DNA of 64,000 nt from Flammula alnicola. Taxonomy: Eukaryota; Basidiomycota; Agaricomycetes; Agaricales; Strophariaceae. The position numbers were made by a program, and so were the translations under genes. Below the pieces are notes generated by a model. It was not told the DNA's origin and made no database searches. It saw only the letters and a program-made list of their open reading frames with translations. Of this stretch, positions 23,360 to 33,000 are shown piece by piece. Position 1 is the stretch's first letter. Each line of letters opens with the position of its first letter. Where the stretch lies: positions 372,001 to 436,000 of the forward strand of contig JADNRV010000016.1 in the NCBI GenBank assembly GCA_015499995.1. The letters are read 5' to 3'.

Positions 23360-25215
23360 CCAGGTGCATTGAAGGAGCAAGCGGCAACTGTGGCCCTGTA
23401 TTAGGGCACGTGCGCACACGCGATGAGGGGAGGCGCGGACCGCATGAAGAACGCCGACGCCAGCCAGCAATTCATTGGTGCTCACCGAATCAATTATGAC
23501 TAATACCCATCCAAAATTCGTAGAAGTATCTCGATTTAGTTTGTCCCGCTACCGTCTTGGAATGTATCACATACTTGTTACAATTTGAATAATGCGTGTA
23601 TTCGTTTTAGACATGCTTTCCAGTGAGCGCAGTTGAATGCAAGAATAACCAGCGCTAGAATGACGTGAAGCAGGTCTACTGTACAACTTGCATTGGAATA
23701 ATACGTGTACTTGTTCTACTACTAGACACGCTCACCATTGAGCGCACTTGAATGCCAGTGCAAGAACAACGAGCGTTGCAATGAAATGAATCACTGGCAC
23801 ATGCCTTTGGTCGGGATGTTCAAAGCTTTGCATACGACAAGGTTTCACGCCCGACGGATATGTCATTATTGTTTGTGATGCTGATTACAAAACTTGAAAG
23901 CGATAATACATAAATTGATTCGACCTTCAAGCTTTAGGGTTTCATCCTAGGTTCACTGTCCAACAAAGGAGATTTCTCGAAAGGGAGACCCCAATCATTC
24001 AAGATCCAGAGGCGAGGGGAATGTCCGGCCAAGTGTCAGGGATCTTGGGAAGATATCTGAGTATAAGAGCTACGCAACTCTTGTAACAGTCCTTGTCAAA
24101 AGACTCGATGTCTTGAAGTGGAATGTTAGCACCTTCGAAGTCGCTAGCTTCATTTTCCCAAGTGGATGCGAGGTCGAACCATTCATTGAGAAGAGGGGCA
24201 AAATGCGAAATGAGAGGGGAAAAGACCGGTGCTCTTGGGTTTTTCTTATTGAGGTGCTGCTTCAATTGCGCGATGATTGAATGTCTGCGCGTTAACATGT
24301 CATCAAGCGTTGTCCTGTCACGCATATATCTATACCATGCTCCTTCGTCAGTCGTCCATTTTATGCCTCTCTCCTTGGTTATCTGTAAGGTCACGAAAAG
24401 GAGGGTCCAAGCGAACGACTCTAAATCATCCGCAGCAAGATGAACCGAGGCTTCATCAGGTGTCCAAGTCCAAGCATACAGGAGCCTCTGAGAAATGTAC
24501 GGTAGTGTGCCCTAACAAGATATGTCGGTCACTAATATTCACAAGACTCTAAACACCTACCGAGCGCTGCTTTGATCGTGGCTCTTCAGAACCACACTTA
24601 CATCTGACGGCATGATCTCCGTCATTAAGGACGCCGATAAAATATGTTTTCCCACTCTGATCACCATCAACACGCCCTTCGTTCCAACTGCAAACAGTAT
24701 AACTTTATGAGTACAGAAATGTCGAGTCACAATGCGATCGACATACAGTTCATGCCGTTCTCGTGGCACGCGTTCAGGTAGGAGCATTACATTGCCCAAA
24801 TTCACGTCGCGGTGTAGCCATCCTCTTTGCCAGAGTGCATTATGGCCTTGAATAAGGGGGTGAATGAAGGTAAATCACAAAAGAGACAGTTGAAGTTGTG
24901 CGTACCCAATATCGCATCGGCGATGCCTTCGAGGAGTTCATTTGGGCTCGTGGCGCTTTTCAAAGGCCGGTATCCGTCTGAAAAAGTGTAGACACTGATT
25001 TTCGAATCCGTTTCGAAAGGTCCGAGATCTTTCAGCAGCGTTGGCTCCTTGTTCTTTTGTCTTTTGCTGGTGGCATGCTGACCATCCTCGATATTCTTGC
25101 GAACGATGACAAGGACCATTACAAGTCATTGAAAGCGTTCTCTCTTGACGTCCCTCTTTAATGTTGAAATCTGTGATTCACGTGTCAATTCGACACGGAC
25201 TTGTTTGCGTATGTA
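23360..25215. repeat. Second copy of the block found at 19.97-21.54 kb
   Basis: It begins with a decayed copy of the 3' end of the small protein gene (ggagcaagcggc motif, GC-rich tail). A shared spacer follows (agtatctcgactta/gtttgtcccgctacc at about 23.52 kb), then FunK1 copy B. The right limit is near the gtgattcacgtgtcaattcga motif, which copy A also has at 21.49 kb. Copy A lacks about 330 bases of spacer that B and C share. The source and order of events are inferred. Confidence 0.65.
23999..25119 (-). CDS. FunK1 kinase, N-truncated copy B
   Basis: Four exons (25119-24906, 24846-24747, 24687-24561, 24511-23999) give 317 aa. Splice sites and phases equal those of copies A and C. Conserved parts are KISVYTFSDGYRPL, the HRDVNLGNVMLLP catalytic loop, GTLPYIS and HLAADDLESFAWTLLF. 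As in copy A, the N-terminal domain and the ATP-binding lysine region are absent. ATG 25119 is the first Met in frame. Copy A is closer to B than to C in the catalytic loop (HRDVN against HRDVS), so A and B probably came from one truncated ancestor. Expression is unknown; nothing resembling the promoter of copy C lies upstream. Confidence 0.6.
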
Positions 25216-25901
25216 ATAATGTATGTGTTGTGTTCGCAGTCTACCGTATGTAGTACTTTCGTCAATCGTCCTCTCATAACTCCGCATTCTTCGTCCTCGA
25301 ACAATTCTCGGGGTCCTTCGAGTTTTTATCTGGGAAGTGGAATCTGTTATCCAACCCAGCACTGTCTACAGACTGCACCGGGGCCCGAATATTGAATGTT
25401 GAATCACCACTCGCCGGGATCAAAGTCACGCTGACGCAACCATGTCTTTAATACTAATAATAGTGGGACAGACATATTTTTAATCAAAATGGAAACTGTG
25501 GCGCAAGTGGTGAAGCCTGAAGGCTGCGCCCTTATCGAACACAATCTGGACACCAGAGACCAGTTCATACCTCCAGTATGTCCATATCGAACTGAGAGAG
25601 AGTCCTTCATTCTCTCAGGATGGTATCTATTAGGCATACAATATTTCCAACATCCAAGTTTCAGATTCAAGTGAGCGGCTGTGCATGTGATCCCGCTGGA
25701 TGCACGAACATGAATTGTGGCTGTAGCGAGGTATACCCCGTGTTTATCGCTTTGCGGGCCCACTACTTATTCCCTTTTGACCCATAAATTTTATTACAAC
25801 CAAGATTTGAGTGGGTGCAGTAACAACTCTTCTGTGAGGGACTGTTCTGCTGGCGATAAATCTTAAACGATCACTTTCTGTCCTTGAGACCTACCAGCTA
25901 G
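25216..25901. other. Spacer between FunK1 copies B and C
   Basis: I find no recognisable gene. A 119-codon frame at 25404-25763 (-) has no motif known to me. Base composition is like the rest of the island. Confidence 0.4.
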
Positions 25902-26356
25902 TATCTCGACTTAGTTTGTCCCGCTACCATCTTGAAATGTATCACATACTTGTTATAATTTGAATAATACGTGTATTCATTTAGACATGCTTGCCAGTGA
26001 GCGCAGTTAAATGCAAGAATATCCAGCGCTAGAATGACGTGAATTAGGTCTGTTGCAGTGGAATAATACGTAAACTTGTTCTACTGGTAGACACGCTTAC
26101 CACTGAGTGCAATTGAATGCCAGTGGAAGAACAACGAGCATTGGAATGAAATGAATCAGATCCCTTTTGTCGGGATGTTCAAAGCTTTGCATATGACAAA
26201 GGTTTCACTGCATACCCGAGGATAAGTCGTTATTGTTTCTGATGCTGATTACAAAAGCGATAATACATAAATTGATTCGACCTAAGTTAAGCTTTAGGGT
26301 TTCTTCCTAGGTTCACAGTCTAACAAGGAGATTTTTCGAAAGGGAGACCCATCCAT
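25902..26356. repeat. Third copy of the FunK1 downstream spacer
   Basis: It matches 23.52-23.998 kb along most of its length (agtatctcgacttagtttgt, gagcgcagttaaatgcaaga, gcgctagaatgacgtgaa, ctttagggttt). A shorter version is at 20.11-20.28 kb. It is the 3' flank carried along with each FunK1 copy and helps to order the duplications. Confidence 0.65.
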
Positions 26357-28933
26357 TCAAGATCCAGAAGCAAGGGGAACGTCCGGCCAAGTGTCAGGGA
26401 TATTGGGAAGATATCTGAGTATAAGAGCTACGCAACTCTGGTAGCATTCCTCATCAAAAGACTCGATGTCTTGAAGTGGGATGTTAGTACTTTGGAAGCG
26501 TCTAGCTTTACTTGCCCAAGTGGATGCGAGGTCGAACCATTCATCGAGAAGAGGGGCGAAATGTGAAATGATAGGGGAAAAGCTCGGCGCTGTTGGGTTA
26601 TTCCTATCGATATCGATGAGCTCCTTCAATCGTACGATGATTGCATGTTTGCGCGTCCACATGTCATAAAGCGTTGTCGTGTCACTCATATCTCTGTACC
26701 ATCTTCCTTCGGCAGCCGTCCATTTTATGCCTCTCTCCTTGGTTATCTCTAAGACCGCGAAAAGGAGGGTCCAAGCGAACGACTCTAAATCATCCGCGGC
26801 AAGATGCACCGAAGATATATCAAGTGTCTCATACCAAGCAATTAGTAGCCTCCGAGAAATGTACGGTAGTGTGCCCTAACAAGATTTGTCAGTCACTAAA
26901 ATTCGCAAGACTCTGAACGCCTACCGAACGCTGCTTTGCTCGAGGCTCGGAAGCCTCACGTTTCCATCGGACGGCATGGTCCCCGTCACTGATGATGCCG
27001 ATACAATACGTTTTTCCGCTTTTATCATCGAGACCTTGGTTCCAGCTGCAAACAGCATATGCATGAGTATAGAATTTCGATTCATAATGCGATCGACATA
27101 CAGTTCATGTCGCTTTCGTAGCACGCATTCAGGCAGGAGCATTATGTTGCCCAAACTCACGTCGCGGTGCAGCCACTCTCTTTTCCAGATTACGTTATGG
27201 CCTTGAATAAGACGTGAATGAATGTGGATTACACGAAAAGGATAGTTGAAGTTGTGCCCACCTAATATCGCATGGGCAATGCCTTCAATCAGTTCCTTCG
27301 GGCTCTTGGCATCTTCTAAAGGTCGACATTTGCCTGCAAAAGTGTAAACACTGATTTTCGGATCCCTTGTGAGCTCTCCAAAACCTTGCAGCGCCTCTGA
27401 ATCCGACGGAAAGAAGTCCTCTGTGTTCTTATATCGTTCATTCTTATCTGGTACGACCTCGAGATAGACGTCGGGGATCCCCATTTCGCCAGCCGACTCG
27501 CCGAAAACCGTTTTGTCTGTACGATCGCTTGAAACCCATGAATGTTTGAGAACGAAAGTTTCCGGTAGCGCGTCGAGGTCGCGATTACTAATAGAGCCCG
27601 CCGGACGTAGAGGGATGAGTGTTTTGAAAGCCTTTTCAATGCCGTCATCTTTAACGACAGGGCTCTTTCGCATCGCGGCATCAATGTCAGTATCCGTACT
27701 GGCGGCCTCCGGGGTCTTTGCTGGAAGTTTGCCAGAGATTTTATTTTCAACGTTGGTTTTTAACACTTTATCCCGCAGGCGCTCACTCCTCCTGCTAGTC
27801 GGTGGGGATTGAACCTGTAAGTTGGTCAGCGTTGTGTCTTCCTTTTTGCGACTATCACCTACTTCAGCAGGTGATTCTTCTGTTTTGGCATTTGCCTGTT
27901 TTGTTTGACTTCGTGTTACTCGGTTTCCGAGAACGACGCCACTACGCAATGGACGGTTGATGGGAGGAGGGTCAGGAACGGCACGGGCGTCGGGCTTCTG
28001 CATGATGGACCGTGGGACCTTCTTCACAGTTGCGACGAAGGTTGCTGACCCACGAATGTAAAGGCGTCGACAGATAACATCCTCAATTTGCAAGAGCAAG
28101 TCTTTCGTGAGGCAGAGAAAGCGAGTGTCACGAGATGGGTCCCGACCACTACTGCTTTCGCTTTCAAGCATCACATAGAGATCTTTCGCGAATTTACGTA
28201 ATTGATCTCTGTCGGAGAGGGTGTAGGGGGTCGTAGAGGTGGCGCCTCCCCGATGAAAGAAAACGACCCGAAGTTCTTGCTTACTATGTTGATAGACAAA
28301 GACAGGTGCGAATAAACGAGTGTCATCTGCACCAAACATAGACCGAGCATACGTTGCTGCTTGGGACATCAGATCTACGAGGGTTGATTTAACCTCTCCT
28401 CCCCAGTGGACGTCGCACCACAAGGGCTTATTAGGCATGACATTCACCAGAAGGCCCAAGATATCGGGCTTGAGTGGATGTTCTTTGTTGATTGTATCAC
28501 CCATCGTCTTGTCGTATACGTGGAAAAAAATAGAGCGATTGGAATTGGTGGCTTTGTTGTAGGCCTCGACAGTCCTGTTGAGTAGGTCGACAAGCGGTTT
28601 ATAGTGCCTTGGTTCTGGTTCGGATCTTTGGGGAAGGGCGTTGATGAGAGCATCCATCGCTTGGTCGAGGTCCTTGTCGAATTTCTTTAGTTCCTGTGGA
28701 TTTTTTCGAGTACCGCGAAAAATGTGTTGTATAATCGATTCGCTTTGCGCGAAGTTGCCGTAAAGTTCATCGAACATTTCTGCTTTCTTTCGATCCTGGG
28801 ACAAAGGCTCTGCGTCTCTATGCCCATCTGAGTTAGAGTTTGGGCGGTAAGGCGTATGTGGACTCCCCGTAGCCGTGGGGCGTTTAGGAGTGGTGGGCTG
28901 TAAATTAGGCGAGTCGTGGTCGTGGGCGCTCAT
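26357..28933 (-). CDS. FunK1 family protein kinase, full-length copy C
   Basis: Four exons (28933-27262, 27201-27102, 27045-26925, 26875-26357) sum to 803 aa with intact phases. Residues 1-330 form the FunK1 N-terminal domain (DILGLLVNVMPNKPLWCDV, FAPVFVYQHSKQELRVVFF). A basic, Ser/Thr-rich linker follows. The kinase part carries FVLKHSW (ATP-lobe lysine), HRDVSLGNIMLLP (catalytic loop), SDGDHAVRW in the place of DFG, GTLPYISRRLL and HLAADDLESFAWTLLFA. The family is restricted to fungi and its substrates are mostly unknown; cytosol or nucleus is likely. ATG 28933 is the first Met in frame. A foldback element begins 46 bases upstream and separates the gene from a TATA-like box at 29754-29761, so expression may be altered. 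Confidence 0.8.
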
Positions 28934-28972
28934 GATGGAAGTGCTTGGGCAGGTCGGAGTGGCACTGGACAG

Positions 28973-28978
28973 ACTGCA
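28973..28978. repeat. Putative target-site duplication, left
   Basis: ACTGCA directly borders the left arm of the foldback element and is repeated at 29746-29751 directly after the right arm. Confidence 0.6.
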
Positions 28979-29205
28979 CCAAGGGACTACGCCCGGAAGA
29001 TGCCGTGGGAGACTACCCCCCACTTCATGTACCACTCGTTCCCAAAACAAATGAGCGTAGCACAGCCGCTAAATCGACCGATTTGGAAGGAATCACACGC
29101 ATCATCGACGCATCACAAATATCTTCGCAATCATGATAATGTAGGTGCGCGAGTACTGCAAGAGTATCCTGGTACTTACTACTTGTAACATTTTGACAAT
29201 GTTGC
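28979..29205 (+). repeat. Left arm of the inverted repeat
   Basis: It pairs with 29531-29745. Near-identical over the outer 175 bases, which points to recent origin or gene conversion. Confidence 0.75.
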
Positions 29206-29530
29206 TTCAATCCTGTGTATATGTAATAATATCATCTGTGTATATGTGAGCCTCTAAGGCTGATTGAAAGACATTTTGAAAGATATCAAGCACTTCCTCT
29301 GGATTGTGTGTTCAAAGTTTTCTTTTCTTCGTTCTTTCTTACACTCCTTTGTACTGCAATGTTTCCGTCGTGATTCAGGTGATCTCGCATTTCTGAGAGG
29401 GATAAATTGGCCACAGAAAAGGTAAGCATGATGGAATGCGGATGAGGTGCTAATCAGCCCTTACACGCTTCACATATATACAGATGATATTATTAGTTGA
29501 ATATATATACACAATATTGAAGAAATATCG

Positions 29531-29745
29531 TCAAAATGTTACACATACCAGGATACTCTTGCAGTAAGTACTCGCGCACCTACATTATCATGATTGCAAA
29601 GATATTTGTGATGCGTCGATGATGCGTGTGATTCCTTCCAAATCGGTCGATTTAGCGGCTGTGCTACGCTCATTTGTTTTGGGAACGAGTGGTACATGAA
29701 GTGGGGGGTAGTCTCCCACGGCATCTTCCGGGCGTAGTCCCTTGG
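29531..29745 (-). repeat. Right arm of the inverted repeat
   Basis: Inverted copy of 28979-29205. A transcript across both arms would fold into a long hairpin. Confidence 0.75.
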
Positions 29746-29751
29746 ACTGCA
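29746..29751. repeat. Putative target-site duplication, right
   Basis: ACTGCA directly follows the right arm of the foldback element and matches the left flank at 28973-28978. Confidence 0.6.
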
Positions 29752-29753
29752 CT

Positions 29754-29761
29754 TATTTAAA
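29754..29761 (-). promoter_or_regulatory. TATA-like box, probably the displaced FunK1 promoter
   Basis: On the minus strand this reads TTTAAATA. If the element and one target copy are removed in thought, the box lies roughly 50 bases before the FunK1 copy C start codon, a normal place for a TATA element. Now it is about 820 bases away. Confidence 0.35.
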
Positions 29762-30066
29762 GCTCCCACGCGAACGTTATTAGGCACCATCAAATTTCAA
29801 ACGTCCGCTGGAACAATTAGGGTGTTTCATGATAGCCCAACTTGGGCCGAACTTCACACGTTTGAGCTCTTGGCAATGTGGCATTACATAGCTTTGTAAA
29901 CTCCGTGGATATTCCAGAAGTTTCTGAATCAAACGGGAAGCTTACATACTTACTGGAAAAGTTGAGAGCAACGAACTTCCCGAAAATTGTACAGGCAAAA
30001 AGCAGCTACGCTAAATAACAAGGGGAACTACGAGTACGGTCACTACACAAGGACGCAAGAGAAATT

Positions 30067-33000
30067 TCACTTTTTTCCAAACGCGCTGGGGGATGTTGAA
30101 ATGGGCACGAACGACCTCGGCACTGAACTAGCAGGTGGCGATGAGAAACTCGGTAATGGACCCCATTCGAATCCAGCAGGTGTAGGAGTCACTGGAGTAG
30201 ACCCCATACTCCGCTTGAGAGGGACAGACTGGTGTTTCCGCTGTCCTCCTGCGCCACGTCGTCCGGAGGAAACGGTTGACGGGGTGGGGTTGAAGTTGTC
30301 TTCCGGAATATTCCAATCAGGAATTGCATCCGGCGTCAGAGGCTCACTAAACAGAGGTCCGGTTATTGGAGTTTGGAATGCGAATGCAGTCGAAGAACTA
30401 GATGATTTCTTGGGCGTGGTGAAAGCAACTGGGGCACAAGGTGCAGATGCCGCCTTGGTATTGAGCAGAGGCTCCGCTCGCACTGACAAGAGCGCTTTCT
30501 TCAGTCTTTGGGCAGATCGTTCGGCGTTGAGAGCAGCAGCTGTCGTAACGGCAACATTTGGAGTGACGTTGTAGGGCCGACGGCGGCCAATATCTGGAAG
30601 ACGGGCATCTCTGGACGGAGAAGAGTCAACTGCCTGCTTGATATTGAGCTTGGCGACACGAGATGCTAAACGAGCAACTTCGTCGCTTTGTTGCTCAATC
30701 GCTATCTCGATGTTCCTGTAGGTGCGATTGATGGTGTCAAGTGATGGTGCCCTAATAAATCCCCGTCATTTAGTATCGTGTGAGAAGAAGAAAATAAAGC
30801 GTAAATGTACCTGAAACTTGGTTTGCAAGACGTGGACTGCGCCAGTTTCTTCTTGTCTTCTTGCAAATGTGTTTCAAGCTTCTGAATGCGGTCACGGATT
30901 GCCTGAGGAACCATTTTTAGATAGAGGAGACAGTAATAAAACGAGTTAACCTACTCTGATATTTTTTCGTAGATGTGTCTGCGTTTCGCTGTGTTCTGGG
31001 CCCAACGTCCTTGACCTCAGTATTTTTGCAAACTCTTTATCACTCTTGGCTTTGTTGAATCGTGCAATCTCTTCCCGCCTTGTTCCAGCTGAAGAAAGTC
31101 GTCAATGTCTGATATTGATTGTGATAACAAGCATTTACCTTTCAGCATATTGCTCTGGATTTCACGTAACGTTTGCTGATCCTTCTCTCTCTGCGATGAC
31201 AAAAGGTCGAGGTCGGCTTGGTATTGTTGCAAGACCTGAGCGAATTGTTGGAAATCGCCGAAACTCCATTTCTGCGGAACGCCGAGATCCGCTTTGAGGG
31301 GTGAGCCGCCAGCGGAAGTGCTCATTTCAATTCTTCTCGTATTTGCTGCCCGAGAAAGCTGAGCCAACTGCGGGATAAAAAAGGTCAAAAAAGATCATAT
31401 ATGCATAATACTTCAATATTTACCTCCGTAAGGTCGCGACTCATTCCGGTCACCAGGTTTATACATTCTTTCTGCATGCCTTCTTCTAAGATAGCTTCAG
31501 GTGTTGGGGTCGGCGGAATCGGCACAGAAGCACGTTGGACCTTCGGCACCGACGGAGGTGAAGGGGCCAGCGAGAATGGTGAGGATACCTGTGGCTGGGT
31601 TGATTTCGGAGCAGGGCTACCGAACAAGGGAGGCATCGGCGTTGTCGATGGCTGCTTTTGACCAGCACCGAAAAGACTAACCGGAGGTTGAGGCGCCGAA
31701 GGTGCTCCAAAGACACTTTGACCAGGCATCGGAGGCAATGTTGGAGACTTGATGCCAAACGGACCAGATGTCCCAGTAGACGGTGTTGATGCAACTGTTG
31801 CTTCCTTGAGGCTGAACGGAGGCATGCTGAAAGCAGGCTTTGGCGCTGCAGGTAAGGCTGTTGCTCCAAATAAACTCGCTGGAACACTTGCTGGACGGGC
31901 AACATCTGGCTTAGGAAAGGCCGCGCGGCTCTCAGGCGCCCTCCCGAAGAGACCAGGAGATGAAGCTGCTGCTGTAGGCAATGTTCCGAAACCAAATGGC
32001 GGAGTGCCCGGACGGCTTGACTTTGTTGAAGAGGTCGAAGACTCCGTGGAGACGGATGGGCTCTTCGATATAAGAGGCGTTGCGGGCGCCAAAAAAGTTG
32101 CACCAGTGGGTGTTACTATTCCGCCCAATGTAGAGAGCAGAGGCGGCGTCTTTGGTCTTTTCGTAGGTGGTTCCTCTTTTTCGTCATCACCCAACTTAAG
32201 AGGCAAAACTTCAACAGGGGGCTTGGGAGATACTGCAGGCTTCTTTTCCGCTTCTTCGTCTTCTGCTTCTTCTTCCTCCTCCTTTTCTTCTCCTTCTTCT
32301 TCTTCCTCCTCCTCTTCGGATTCGTCGGCATGTGAAATTGCATTCGCTAATGGAGAGCTACGCGTGGGTCGCGTGCTTGGTCGGCCAAGGCCAAGTCCAA
32401 ACGGCGAAGGACCAGGAGTTGTGGTAGGAGTAGCAAGAGGTGGTGCGGTGCCAAATAGTGACTTTGGTTCCTTTGCTGGTGTTCCTGGCGGCGTCGTACT
32501 GGACTCTCGCACTGGCGACAAGGTAAGAGATTTGGCTTCATCGACATCGGACGACGGAGAGACTTCAATTGAAGGAGTTTCCGGTTGCGGAGTAGCAGAT
32601 GGAGAACGAGAAAGTTGTGGAGGAACAGCAGTAGATTCAGGAGAGGGTGACCGGCCTTCCTCTGGTAATTCTTCCTTGTCCAAACCTTCATCTGCGGACT
32701 CTTCTTCCTCATATGAGTCGCTGAAATTCTCCGAAAGGAATGAGTTGGTATCATCGCCGCTATGTTCAGCATCTTCATCCGAGTGTTCATCGCCCCTAGT
32801 TTCTTCGGCACTAACATCGACGAACGAGCTGGAAGCCGAAGAGGCTGAAATGGATGCAAAAGAAGATTCGCCTGACACTGGTTTCTTATCGCCACTTTCC
32901 TTTTCTTCGTCCTTTGAGATTGGAGCAAAGGCGGAAACGACTGGAGGAGCCTCTTTCTTTGGCGGCGTTGTTGGTGTTCCAAACACAGATGTTGGCGCTT

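Larger units (their letters stand above)
28979..29745. mobile_element. Foldback/MITE-like element of 767 bp
   Basis: The ends are exact inverted copies (CCAAGGGACTACGCCCGG at left, its complement at right). Arms are about 200-270 bases: the outer 175 bases differ at only one position by eye, the inner parts have small indels (an acttac block is shifted) and AT-rich ends. The central loop of about 230 bases is AT-rich and holds no protein frame of note. ACTGCA flanks both ends as a direct repeat, which fits a 6-bp target duplication. No transposase is present, so it would be non-autonomous. I cannot name the superfamily; the terminal sequence is not one I know. Confidence 0.7.
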
